Shown here piece after piece: positions 53,106 to 60,850 of a stretch of DNA of 64,000 bases (within the stretch, counting starts at the first letter, position 1; the number at the start of each line of letters is the position of its first letter). This DNA is from Microvirga sp. 17 mud 1-3 (lineage in GTDB: Bacteria; Pseudomonadota; Alphaproteobacteria; Rhizobiales; Beijerinckiaceae): positions 3,501,001-3,565,000 of the forward strand of contig NZ_CP029481.1 in NCBI RefSeq assembly GCF_003151255.1, read 5' to 3'. The position numbers were made by a program, and so were the translations under genes. The notes under the pieces were generated by a model, which saw nothing but the letters and a program-made list of their open reading frames with translations, was not told where the DNA came from and did not search any database.

Positions 53106-53756
53106 TCATGCGGCCTTCTTGGTGGGCCAGCCGAGCTCCACCAAGCGGGCCTTGGCGAAATCGCGGATCTCGTCGCGCACGCCCTCCGGCAGGTCGTTCA
53201 GGATGCGCTGCGTATCCGCATGCAGCATCAGGTCCGTCACGGCATTGATGCTCTTCGCCTTGCCGATCTTCTCTTTGAGACCGGCCTCGACATCCGCATC
53301 GGACCCGACGATCTCGACCGCGTTCTTGTCGGCCGCGGGAAGCGGCTCCCCATGGGCCGGGCGGCTGTTCTTGAACTCGTCCGCCTCCTCCTCGGAATAG
53401 ACGAGCCCGTGAAGCTCGATGAGCTTCAGGATCACACGGTCCTTCGCCCGCTTCTCGGCCATGGCATAGACATAGGCTGCCTGCTTGCCCGAGACCCGGT
53501 AATTCGTGCCCACGAGAGCCTCGCCAATGGACCATTCCAGCCGCTCGCCCATGCGGCCCGTCACCAGGATGACGGCCTCGTCCCGTTCAGCGCGGACGAT
53601 GGTCGGCGGTTCGAACTGGATCGCGGCCTGGGCGGCGATGCGCTCCAGCGCCTTGTGGTAAATCACGGCCGTGCCCTGGACCCGCCAGACATTGCCCGCC
53701 ATCGGCTCGCCGAACTTGGCCAAAACCTCGGCAATCTTCTTGTCGGTCGTATTCAT
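53106..53756 (-). CDS. ERF/Rad52-like single-strand annealing protein (putative)
   Basis: A 216-residue cytoplasmic protein. Residues about 30-125 show the pattern of single-strand annealing proteins: strands around RAERDEAVILVTGRM and the helix YVYAMAEKRAKDRVILKLI, which parallels the AE-x-R-A-x-x-R motif of ERF/Rad52-type annealases. The C-terminal part is acidic, then basic. A LexA box at 53828 lies 72 bases upstream, and GAGGAA precedes the start. Homology is judged by eye, so annealing activity is an inference. Confidence 0.6.
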   Translation of the reverse strand: MNTTDKKIAEVLAKFGEPMAGNVWRVQGTAVIYHKALERIAAQAAIQFEPPTIVRAERDEAVILVTGRMGERLEWSIGEALVGTNYRVSGKQAAYVYAMAEKRAKDRVILKLIELHGLVYSEEEADEFKNSRPAHGEPLPAADKNAVEIVGSDADVEAGLKEKIGKAKSINAVTDLMLHADTQRILNDLPEGVRDEIRDFAKARLVELGWPTKKAA

Positions 53757-53827
53757 GCTCGTTCCTCGTCTCGCAAGGTGCGCGCACCGGCTCCAAAGCC
53801 TTCGAAAGGGACCGCCACGACACGCTT

Positions 53828-53842
53828 GTTCTTTGTTTGTTC
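53828..53842. promoter_or_regulatory. LexA (SOS) box upstream of the ERF-like gene
   Basis: GTTC-TTTGTTT-GTTC, an exact match to the alphaproteobacterial LexA consensus GTTC-N7-GTTC. A TATAGA hexamer on the minus strand overlaps it, so LexA would block the promoter. Confidence 0.85.
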
Positions 53843-54035
53843 TATATCAGATCGGACCTCCCCGATCCAGTTTCAAGGCAGTATTGCCAAGGTTAAAACC
53901 CCTTATTTTCCAGCATTATGCGCCTCAGCGTCGTTTTGCCTCAAGGTCATAGGAAAGATCACGAAAGACGGCACCTCGCCGCGTTGGGTCCGACAACCGC
54001 GAAAGAGGCCTGCTGGAATTGACGCCCCGGCCTTC

Positions 54036-54050
54036 GTTCTATATTTGTTC
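54036..54050. promoter_or_regulatory. LexA (SOS) box upstream of the TnsA-like gene
   Basis: GTTC-TATATTT-GTTC, exact consensus. A TTGACG at 54019-54024 and TATATT at 54040-54045 make a promoter whose -10 lies in the box. It is 62 bases before the start at 54112. Confidence 0.87.
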
Positions 54051-54111
54051 GCATGAAATCCAGCTCGAAAACCCGGCTCCCGGCCCGGAAGCCGCCGTTC
54101 CGGAGGACCGG

Positions 54112-54765
54112 ATGACCGCGCAAGCCCTTCCCGACCATCTTCCCTCGCGCCGCATCGCCCGCGCCGGAACGAAGCGCGCCCGCGGCAGAGCCTCGGCCCC
54201 GCCTGCCGCCCGCCCTGCCCTGATCGCGGATTTCCTCGCCATCTGCGAGCTCGATCCGGAAATCGAGGCCCTGCGGGCACCTGCCTCCGCGGCCACTTTC
54301 ACGCTGGGGGACGAGACCATCGCGCACATGGCGGATTTCGAGATCGTCCGCGACGGTGCATCCTTCCTCGTCGACGTGGTGACGGAAGAGGATCTTCTGC
54401 GGCATCCCTTACGCGCCGCAGCGCTTCACGGCTTCATGGCCGAAGACGGGCGTCCCTTCGCGTTCGAGACGGCCGCGAGCATCCGCGCGGAGCCGCGCTT
54501 CACCACCGTGCGCCTCGTCACGGCCTGCAAGCGCACCCTCGTGACGGCAGGCGACCGGGTGCGCATACTCCACCAGCTCGACGAATGCGGGACCATGCGG
54601 CTGGTGGATTGCGCAAGCGCGGCCATGAACGCAGCCGACGGCGTCGCGGCCGTCCTGGCACTTGCCTGCGAGGGGCTGGTCGCGGTCGACATCAACCGTC
54701 CGATCCTGCCCGAGACACCGGTGCGACGGCGCCGCCTGCCTTACTCGGACCCCTTCGCTTTTTAA
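54112..54765 (+). CDS. TnsA-endonuclease-like protein, SOS-controlled (putative)
   Basis: A 217-residue protein. The start has GGAGGA five bases upstream. Residues about 35-95 resemble the TnsA N-terminal nuclease fold: DFLAICELDPEIEAL, then FTLGDETIAHMADFEIVRDG and FLVDVVTEED. The conserved Asp (Asp75) and the VDV strand are present, but the usual lysine of the E/D-x-K motif is replaced (VDVV). The C-terminal part (MRLVDCASAAMNAADG, CEGLVAVDINRPILPETPV) looks like the TnsA winged helix. It could be an inactive or divergent nuclease. The LexA box at 54036 implies damage induction. Confidence 0.6.
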   Translation: MTAQALPDHLPSRRIARAGTKRARGRASAPPAARPALIADFLAICELDPEIEALRAPASAATFTLGDETIAHMADFEIVRDGASFLVDVVTEEDLLRHPLRAAALHGFMAEDGRPFAFETAASIRAEPRFTTVRLVTACKRTLVTAGDRVRILHQLDECGTMRLVDCASAAMNAADGVAAVLALACEGLVAVDINRPILPETPVRRRRLPYSDPFAF

Positions 54766-54772
54766 CACTCGG

Positions 54773-55771
54773 TCAAGTGCGGGCGTGCCGCTCCACCGCT
54801 TCGTCGAGAAGCGAGCGCACGATGGCGCGCACCGCATCCGATGCCTCGCCGGCGGAGAACCGCGTCTCGATCTCGTCGCGCAGGATGGCGCCGTCGCCGC
54901 TCCGCTTCAGCTCGGTCGCGGTCTCGGCCTGGAGCAGGGTCACGAAGGCGCTCTCGACCGCCTGCGCCACCGCCGCCTCGTCGGCGGCCTCGACCATGCG
55001 CCCCGTGAGATCGAACACATCGGCCTGGAAGGGCAGCGGCTGCGGGCTCAAACTCCCGTCGGCGCCGAGGATCCAGGCGCGCGGCACATGGTCCACCAGG
55101 TCGACGGATTGGCGCGTGATATTGCCGGGATTCATCCAGCGGGTCCGGCCGGCCGTCACGCTCTTCTGCGTCTTGTGGATGTGGCCGTTGACCAGAAGAT
55201 CGCATCCCTCCACGGCGAAGGGCGGAACCGCGCCCGGATAGCCGCCCTCGAAGGCGATGTCGTGGTGGCTGAACCAGGCCTGCCAGTCCACATCCGTGAA
55301 GGAGCCGCGGATGTCGGTGGGAATGTCCTGTCCGTAGGGCGTCATGCCGATGCCGATGCGGCGCTCGCCGATGCGGTAGGCAGCGACCGGCGCTGACGCC
55401 GCAACCACATCGACCACGTCGCACAGGCCGAGGAGCGCGAGGCTGTCTCCGTCCGTCAGGGTCATGTGCCGGATGTCGTGGTTGCCCACATTCACGACGG
55501 GACGATGTTTGAAGCCCTTCAGGATGCGGACGAGCTGGTTCTTCAACGCCACGTCGGTCTCGACCGGGCGGTCGAACAGGTCGCCCAGGATGACCACCGC
55601 GAGGTCCTGCGCATTGGCGATGCCGACGCAATGTTCGAGCTTCGCCAGGACAGGCTGCGGCCAGAGTTCGTCCTTGCGCCGGCCCGGACGGCGGGAGCCC
55701 ACATGGGGATCACCGATCACCAGAAGGCCGTTGCAGGCGCGGGGTTCGAGGCGGTCACCGGAGAGGATCAT
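54773..55771 (-). CDS. Mre11/SbcD-like metallophosphoesterase
   Basis: A 332-residue calcineurin-like phosphoesterase. Metal ligands: Asp21 and His23 in IGDPHVGS, Asp64 in LGDLFDR, Asn97/His98 in GNHD, a His in WFSHHD (169-170), and His197/His199 in NGHIHK. All positions of an active two-metal site are present. The C-terminal 70 residues are helical and may bind the ATPase. Its ATG overlaps the ATPase stop by four bases, so the pair is coupled as in sbcD-sbcC. It probably acts as a nuclease on broken or branched DNA. Confidence 0.9.
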   Translation of the reverse strand: MILSGDRLEPRACNGLLVIGDPHVGSRRPGRRKDELWPQPVLAKLEHCVGIANAQDLAVVILGDLFDRPVETDVALKNQLVRILKGFKHRPVVNVGNHDIRHMTLTDGDSLALLGLCDVVDVVAASAPVAAYRIGERRIGIGMTPYGQDIPTDIRGSFTDVDWQAWFSHHDIAFEGGYPGAVPPFAVEGCDLLVNGHIHKTQKSVTAGRTRWMNPGNITRQSVDLVDHVPRAWILGADGSLSPQPLPFQADVFDLTGRMVEAADEAAVAQAVESAFVTLLQAETATELKRSGDGAILRDEIETRFSAGEASDAVRAIVRSLLDEAVERHART

Positions 55772-57594
55772 GCGGTCATGCGCTCCATGGCGGAATGGGC
55801 CTGGTGGTCCAGAAGAGTCTCGGCGCTCACGGGGCCGCCGCAGGTCGGGCAGAGGCCGCCGCTTTCCTCGACGAGCTGCGCCATCTCGGCTCGAAGGACT
55901 TCAGCTTCGGCATCGATCCGGGTCAGGCGCTCGCGCGCATCGGCGCCGCCGCGCGCCAGATCGGCGATGTGGGTCAGGATGTCTTGCGCCGGCGCGGGAT
56001 TTTCAAGGCCCGGCAATGCGCCCGGCAAAGCCTGCAGGCAGGACAGGCGCGCCTCGGCACGGCGCAGGCGCTCCGTGGTTTCAAGAACCGCGCGGGCAAT
56101 GCGCTGCCGCTCCCCGTGCCGCTGCAGCTGAAGGCCAAGGGCCGCGACGCTTGCCGGATCGGGCAGCGCCGCCGTGGCCTGCGTCCGGGCCCGGGCCCGT
56201 GACAGATTGCGGGCGAGATCCTGCAGCAGGGTGTGCACACGCCCAAGGGAATCGAGGCGCCGTTCCGCGTCCCCGATCGCGACGGCGCGCTTCTGCGCGT
56301 CCGCGAGAGCGGCCTTCAGGCCGTCGAGGACCGTAAGAGATTCGAGTTCCTCCTGCAGGGCCGCGAGCTCCCGCTCACCGTTGCGCACCAGCGCATTGTC
56401 GCGGGTGCAGCGCTCGCGGTGGATCGCCAGCATGTCGCGAATGTAGCCGGCCTCCTGCCCGATGGAGAGAACGGCCGAGCGGCGCGAGGCGGGCTCACCC
56501 AACAGGAAGACCGGAAACTTCTGGTGCGCGATGTGGACGTCGAGATCCTCAACCTTCCGGATCTGGAACAGCTCCGCCACCCAGTCCGGCACCGCGCGCC
56601 CGCCGGACTCGTAGCGCATGCCCTGCCGCTCCACGACGCTGCCGTCCGCTTCGTGCAGCGACCAGACATTGACGGGCGTGCGGCGCGGCTGGCGCGTGAA
56701 GCGCAAGATCCGCCGTCCGGCGACGCCGATCTCGACAATCGCGGCCTTCGCGCCGGCGCGCACGAGACTGTCGCGCGCCTCGCCGTAGAACACCGCGCGC
56801 AGGGCACGGATGAAGGTGGACTTGCCGCGATTGTTCGGCCCGATCAGCGCATTGACGCCCGGGCTCAAGGGAAGCGTCGCGTCCGCATAGGCCTGGACAT
56901 TGACGAGGCGGATGAAGCGCAGCCCCGGCGCCGCATCGTCGTCCCAGAGCGCATCGCAATCCGTGGTCTCGACCGTGACGCCGGACATGGGCTCGCCGGA
57001 AATGCGCGCGATGTGGAAGCGGTCGGAGAATTCCGACAGGTCGTGATGCGAAACCGCGAAGCACTGCACGCCGAGCCGCCGGGCGCCGTCCTCGAGAACA
57101 CGGTAGAACGACGCGACCCGCTCGGGCGCGATCCAGCAATCGGCCTCGTCGAGAGCGAGGAAACGCGCGACATCGGCCTTCACGACCGCGATAAGCCGCA
57201 AAGCCATGCCGACCACATTGGTGAGCGCGCCGCCATTGTCTTCCAGCACATCCTCGAGATTGCCGTCGGGACGCCGCACGCAGATGTCGAGCGCCGCAAG
57301 GCCACGCTCGGTCGACAGGTCGAGAGCAACCGGCTTCTCGCCCGGCAGGACCTCCTGCACCAGGGCCGAGAGGAGCGTCTCGAACGCTTCCAGGTTGCGC
57401 CGGCTGGCGCTGCCATGAACGGCCTCGATGAAGGCCTCCACCTCGTCCTTTACGGCAAGGCGGCCCTTGGCAAGTTCGATCTCTCGCGTCAGCTCGTCGC
57501 TGCGTGTCTTCAAGGCGTCGCGCCGCCCGTCGAGCCGCGCCAGCGCCGCCGCCGCGCGGGCGACTCTCTGGCCGACCATCCCGGCATCCGTCAC
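55768..57594 (-). CDS. SbcC/Rad50-like ATPase with circularly permuted domain order
   Basis: A 608-residue ABC-type ATPase. Motifs in sequence order: short N-terminal coiled coil (1-60), signature-like NGGAL (120-124), Walker B FLALDEAD (145-152), H-loop AVSHHD (180-185), then Walker A GPNNRGKST (252-260), Q-loop Gln358 in HIAHQKFPVFLLGEP, a long coiled coil (about 390-580), and a zinc-hook motif CPTCGGP (582-588) near the C-terminus. Normal SbcC/Rad50 runs Walker A, coil, hook, coil, signature, Walker B, so this chain is permuted with its ends at the hook. GTG start overlapping the upstream gene (GTGA). It likely works with the Mre11-like partner in break processing. Confidence 0.88.
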   Translation of the reverse strand: MTDAGMVGQRVARAAAALARLDGRRDALKTRSDELTREIELAKGRLAVKDEVEAFIEAVHGSASRRNLEAFETLLSALVQEVLPGEKPVALDLSTERGLAALDICVRRPDGNLEDVLEDNGGALTNVVGMALRLIAVVKADVARFLALDEADCWIAPERVASFYRVLEDGARRLGVQCFAVSHHDLSEFSDRFHIARISGEPMSGVTVETTDCDALWDDDAAPGLRFIRLVNVQAYADATLPLSPGVNALIGPNNRGKSTFIRALRAVFYGEARDSLVRAGAKAAIVEIGVAGRRILRFTRQPRRTPVNVWSLHEADGSVVERQGMRYESGGRAVPDWVAELFQIRKVEDLDVHIAHQKFPVFLLGEPASRRSAVLSIGQEAGYIRDMLAIHRERCTRDNALVRNGERELAALQEELESLTVLDGLKAALADAQKRAVAIGDAERRLDSLGRVHTLLQDLARNLSRARARTQATAALPDPASVAALGLQLQRHGERQRIARAVLETTERLRRAEARLSCLQALPGALPGLENPAPAQDILTHIADLARGGADARERLTRIDAEAEVLRAEMAQLVEESGGLCPTCGGPVSAETLLDHQAHSAMERMTA

Positions 57595-57887
57595 GGTTCG
57601 CTCCCCAATTGCCGCAGACGGGTCTCGACCTCGCGCAGGACGGAATCGAATTCCTCGACACGTTTCGCATTCTCGGACAGGGCCGCGTCGATCAGTCGCC
57701 GCAGCTCTGCTTCGTCGTCGGTGCCGAATTCCTCGCGTGCCCTGGTGCGGGCCTGGTCGAGCTCACGCGCCAGCCTGTCGACCTCGCCTTCAGCGCGGAT
57801 CCGTTCGGCACGCAGGCGCTCGAAGGTGGCGCGCATCTTCTCCAGCCGCCCGAGACTGTCGTTCTCCGGGCGTTTCAGGCTCGTCAT
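57591..57887 (-). CDS. Small coiled-coil protein, partner of the permuted ATPase
   Basis: About 98 residues, almost all alpha-helical coiled coil (LEKMRATFERLRAERIRAE, LARELDQARTRAREEFG, then a second helix pair). No cysteine, so no zinc hook. The stop overlaps the ATPase GTG by four bases, so it is translated together with it. It could be the missing part of the descending arm or a regulator of the complex. The ATG at 57887 has GGAG upstream; an earlier ATG at 57923 lacks one. Function is inferred from position. Confidence 0.75.
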   Translation of the reverse strand: MTSLKRPENDSLGRLEKMRATFERLRAERIRAEGEVDRLARELDQARTRAREEFGTDDEAELRRLIDAALSENAKRVEEFDSVLREVETRLRQLGSEP

Positions 57888-58064
57888 CGTCGGGCGTCTC
57901 CATTCCACGGTGCGGCGATTCATCCATCAAGCTGAGCAGTAAAGAGCCGCGAGAACTTTTGTCGTCATCTCGCAGGCCGCCAGCACGATCCCTTTAATCC
58001 TACGCCACTGTTTCCCACATAATATCCGTTACTCCGAGATTACAGCCCGCGCGAGCGCATTTGC

Positions 58065-58104
58065 TTGACACCGAATCTCGCAGGCGTATGTTCTCATTTT
58101 GTTC
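58065..58104 (+). promoter_or_regulatory. Sigma70 promoter with overlapping LexA box
   Basis: TTGACA at 58065-58070, a 16-base spacer, TATGTT at 58087-58092, and GTTC-TCATTTT-GTTC at 58090-58104 overlapping the -10. It drives the gene at 58174. Because it lies in the divergent region, LexA bound here may also affect the ATPase/Mre11-like operon that starts near 57900. Confidence 0.85.
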
Positions 58105-58173
58105 CTGTTTCAACTCATGCGCGTCGGTGATGGCGCCTTTATGGCGTCGGATGAATACCGGGAGGATGTCGGA

Positions 58174-58770
58174 ATGACGGCCGTAGCGGACGAACAATCG
58201 ATCGTCGGGAACGAGGCGATCTTCGAGAACGAAGACTGGCTCGTGACCGCAAGCGGCCTCGAGCACAAGGGAACGGGCTATTTCATCGGCCGGGAGAGCC
58301 TGGGCTCCAGGCGCGGCGACGGGCTCTGGGCCTGGCCGCTGCACATGGCCGAGAAGAGCTGGTGCGCCATGACGCCCTTCTCGGAGGCTTTCGCCTGCGC
58401 GGTGGCTTTTCACCGGATCGATTCGGACATCGACCTCGCCCGAAGCTTCACCATTGCCCGGCGGGATATCGCCTCCTGGCCGCAGGCGGCCGAGGCCGAA
58501 AAATCGGTCCCGTCCCCCCTCATGACCTTGCAACGGACGCCCCGGAATCCCATCTATGTAGGACGCAAATACGCAGACAATTCAGAGAATTGCGAGGCTT
58601 CCAGGCCCTCCGCGAATCCTCGCTTCCGCGACCCCGATGGCCTCCGCGCCTCCCCGTCCCGGACGCGCCTTCGTTCCTCCCGCTTCGATCTCGTGCGGGC
58701 CCCGAAGCGGATCCGCAGGACTGGTACGAAGCTCGTTCGGATGATCCAAGCCGCATGGAACATAAAGTGA
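58174..58770 (+). CDS. Conserved-looking hypothetical protein, SOS-controlled
   Basis: 198 residues; GGGAGGA lies upstream of the start. Residues 1-105 look like a folded domain rich in Trp and acidic residues (NEAIFENEDWLVTASGLEH, GLWAWPLHMAEKSWCAM). The last 70 residues are basic and low in complexity and may not be structured. I do not recognise a family. The start sits 70 bases downstream of a LexA box, so it is likely a DNA-damage-induced protein of unknown role. An earlier in-frame ATG at 58099 is less likely. Confidence 0.7.
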   Translation: MTAVADEQSIVGNEAIFENEDWLVTASGLEHKGTGYFIGRESLGSRRGDGLWAWPLHMAEKSWCAMTPFSEAFACAVAFHRIDSDIDLARSFTIARRDIASWPQAAEAEKSVPSPLMTLQRTPRNPIYVGRKYADNSENCEASRPSANPRFRDPDGLRASPSRTRLRSSRFDLVRAPKRIRRTGTKLVRMIQAAWNIK

Positions 58771-58772
58771 AC
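58758..58772. promoter_or_regulatory. LexA (SOS) box upstream of the HhH-like protein gene
   Basis: GAAC-ATAAAGT-GAAC, exact consensus on the other strand. It covers the end of the gene at 58174-58770 and lies 70 bases before the start at 58842, so it could control an internal promoter. Confidence 0.75.
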
Positions 58773-58841
58773 TTATGGCCAAGCTCGCCCCCTGCCCGGT
58801 CGGCCGAGAGGTCGTTTCGCCGGGCTGGTGGAACGCACGAC

Positions 58842-59183
58842 ATGACGGCTCCGCCGGAGACCGCTGAGGACTTCGCCGGGCACGTGATCTTCGCGATCTG
58901 CCAGGCGAGCGTCACGCCCTCCGTCGGGCGGCGAGCCCATGAGCAGTGCATGCGCGCGCTCGCCATGGGCGCCACGGCCCGGCTGGGTTTTCGCCACCCC
59001 GGCAAGGCGGATGCGATCGACCGCGTCTGGCGCGAGCGCGACCGCCTCTTCGCTGATTACCTGGCGAGCAACGACAAGCTCTCGTTCCTGGCGAACCTGC
59101 CGTGGATCGGCCCCGTGACGAAGAGAACCCTGGCCCGCCGGCTCGGCCTCATGGCCGCGCAGGAGCATCGGGCCGTTGCCTGA
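58842..59183 (+). CDS. Small protein with a helix-hairpin-helix-like motif
   Basis: 113 residues. The C-terminal LPWIGPVTKRTLARRLGL reads as a helix-hairpin-helix (consensus LPGIGPxTAxxLxxxLG), a non-sequence-specific DNA-binding element. The N-terminal half is helical with a conserved-looking HEQCMRALAMGATARLGFRHPGKADAID pattern. A LexA box lies upstream. It is probably a DNA-binding accessory factor; a specific role is unknown. An ATG at 58755 would add 29 residues but overlaps the LexA box. Confidence 0.65.
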   Translation: MTAPPETAEDFAGHVIFAICQASVTPSVGRRAHEQCMRALAMGATARLGFRHPGKADAIDRVWRERDRLFADYLASNDKLSFLANLPWIGPVTKRTLARRLGLMAAQEHRAVA

Positions 59184-59217
59184 AACCGAAGAAGAACGAC
59201 AAGAAGAGGTGTCACCG

Positions 59218-59493
59218 ATGTCCAAGGAACGTGCAAGCGATGTGGGATTCTGCGTCGTCGACAGCAATGCCGACGTCATCGCCGATAACCTCATCCACCG
59301 GATCCGCGAAAACGCCGTCGAAATGGAAAGCCAGGTCAACCGGCTCTATCGCGGCCGTCATGCCTACGATCTCGGCGAAGGGTCTAGAGCCGATCTCGGC
59401 AAGCTCATCGAGCGGCTGAACTACATGGCCAGGACCCTGCGCGAGATCGAGGGCGCGCAGTCGAACGTCGTCTATCTCCAGGCGGCTGAGTAA
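59218..59493 (+). CDS. Small hypothetical protein in the SOS island
   Basis: 91 residues, acidic and largely helical (ADNLIHRIRENAVEMESQVNRL, KLIERLNYMARTLREIE). AGAGGTG lies before the start at 59218. It follows the HhH-like gene by 34 bases and ends at a strong terminator, so it belongs to the same transcript. No family recognised. Confidence 0.65.
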   Translation: MSKERASDVGFCVVDSNADVIADNLIHRIRENAVEMESQVNRLYRGRHAYDLGEGSRADLGKLIERLNYMARTLREIEGAQSNVVYLQAAE

Positions 59494-59513
59494 TCCTTCG
59501 CCAGACCTTTTTC

Positions 59514-59541
59514 TCCGCCGCGATCCCGCGGCGGATTTTTT
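59514..59541 (+). terminator. Rho-independent terminator ending the SOS island transcript
   Basis: A 9-bp perfect stem TCCGCCGCG with tetraloop ATCC, followed by TTTTTT. Confidence 0.93.
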
Positions 59542-59838
59542 ATGCGCATTGTCCCTCGCATCGTGCCGGGAAGCGGACCCGACTTCCCGCAGGTGCAACC
59601 CTTCGGAGCGTTTTGAACGATCCGCAGATCAAGGACGAGCATCGGATCAGCGTCGAGACGGCCTCCATGGTTGGATCCCCTGCCCGGCGCCTGCGGCCTC
59701 GCGTTTTGGCCCGCATCGCGCCTTCCTTTCCGGTCTCCACCCTACAGCCCTCGTCCTGTTCCCCACTCCTTCCACAGTGAAGCTTCTCAACGCTCGCCCG
59801 GTCGCCCGCCGGCCGACACTGCCCTTGCCATTTTCCAA
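59542..59838. other. Non-coding stretch before ssb
   Basis: About 300 bases between the terminator and the ssb LexA box. Open frames on both strands show no ribosome sites or recognisable products. I see nothing specific in it apart from the ssb promoter region at its 3' end. Confidence 0.5.
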
Positions 59839-59853
59839 GAACAAATATAGAAC
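59839..59853. promoter_or_regulatory. LexA (SOS) box of ssb
   Basis: GAAC-AAATATA-GAAC, exact consensus, overlapping TATAGA at 59846-59851 with TTGCCA at 59825-59830 as a -35 candidate. It places ssb under LexA. Confidence 0.88.
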
Positions 59854-59931
59854 GGAACCGATGTCCTCGTTCGGGGCAGGAGAGCGAAACCGACCTGACA
59901 GACGTCAGGAGAGATGAAGTGGAGATGTCCC

Positions 59932-60438
59932 ATGGCGGGCAGTGTGAACAAGGTGATATTGGTGGGGAACCTGGGGCGTGACCCTGAGGTGCGCCGGCTG
60001 AATTCGGGCGAGCCGGTGGTAAACCTGCGGATCGCCACCTCGGAGACCTGGAAGGACAAGGCCTCGGGCGAGCGCAAGGAAAAGACCGAGTGGCACTCGG
60101 TGGTAATCTTCAACGAGAACCTGGCCCGGGTGGCCGAGCAGTACCTGAAGAAGGGCTCGAAAGTCTATATCGAGGGGCAGCTGCAGACCCGCAAATGGCA
60201 GGACCAGAGCGGGGCCGAGAAATACACCACCGAGGTGGTGCTGCAGCGCTTCCGCGGCGAGCTGACGATCCTGGACAGCCGCGGCGGCGGCTCGTCGGAA
60301 TATGGCGAGGAGGAGCAAGGCCAGGTCAGCCGCGGCGGCGAGTTCGGCCGCTCCTCGCCGATGGAGCGCCGTCCGGCGGCCGCACCGAGCGGCGGCGGCT
60401 CGCGCTTCAACGACCTCGACGACGACATTCCGTTCTAG
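59932..60438 (+). CDS. ssb: Single-stranded DNA-binding protein
   Basis: A 168-residue SSB. The OB-fold begins [18 protein letters not shown] and ends near residue 110; a Gly/Ser/Arg-rich linker follows, and the acidic tip is DLDDDIPF, the docking peptide for repair partners. The start at 59932 follows the family N-terminus, with GGAG upstream; 59914 is another possible start. It coats single-stranded DNA in replication, repair and recombination. The LexA box at 59839 implies damage induction, and a terminator follows. Confidence 0.97.
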   Translation: MAGSVNKVILVGNLGRDPEVRRLNSGEPVVNLRIATSETWKDKASGERKEKTEWHSVVIFNENLARVAEQYLKKGSKVYIEGQLQTRKWQDQSGAEKYTTEVVLQRFRGELTILDSRGGGSSEYGEEEQGQVSRGGEFGRSSPMERRPAAAPSGGGSRFNDLDDDIPF

Positions 60439-60453
60439 GTCGCGCCCCTCTCC

Positions 60454-60485
60454 CGGATCCCGGATGTTTCCGGGATCCGTTTTTG
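60454..60485 (+). terminator. Rho-independent terminator of ssb
   Basis: A 10-bp perfect stem CGGATCCCGG with loop ATGTTT, followed by TTTTTG. Confidence 0.92.
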
Positions 60486-60517
60486 TATGCGCAACCCGGA
60501 ATCATTCGCATTGCGTC

Positions 60518-60777
60518 GGGAGAGGGTCGGGGTGAGGGCGCGACCTCTCCGGAGAAGCCGCAACCCTCACCCGGTGCTGCGCACCGACCTCTCCCTCCAG
60601 GAGAGGTGAAGGAAGCGCTACTCCGCTCTCCTTCCGCAATCTCGGATAGGCGTAGGAAGCGCTGCCCTGCTCTCCTCCCCCTTGTGGGGAGGAGCTGGAG
60701 GTGGGGGTGTCGGCGCTGAGCCGAATCCAGGCTGGCGCTCACACCCCCACCCTGACCCTCCCCACAAGGGGGAGGGA
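60518..60777. repeat. Composite palindromic intergenic repeats
   Basis: Several GGGAGAGG/CCTCTCCC and CCTCCCC...GGGGAGG hairpins in tandem, with the recurring edge GTGGGGGTGT. It belongs to the same class as the insert in the helicase gene at 36536 and the block at 61361. No gene is seen in it. Confidence 0.7.
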
Positions 60778-60800
60778 ATGCCGGCGTGCTTGCTCTGTCT

Positions 60801-60844
60801 GTTCCGCTTTCGTTCTTGACAGGCCGAGCTAGCTAAGCTATATC
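60801..60844 (+). promoter_or_regulatory. Orphan sigma70 promoter with LexA box
   Basis: GTTC-CGCTTTC-GTTC (60801-60815) sits directly upstream of TTGACA (60816-60821), a 17-base spacer and TATATC (60839-60844). This is a near-ideal promoter with a consensus LexA site at its -35 edge. No recognisable coding gene begins downstream before 61.5 kb. Confidence 0.7.
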
Positions 60845-60850
60845 CTTGCG

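Noticed and set aside
53982..54010. Short similarity to 29084-29112 (about 22 of 29 bases)
   Set aside because: Too short and imperfect to claim a repeat; noted only because both lie in upstream regions.
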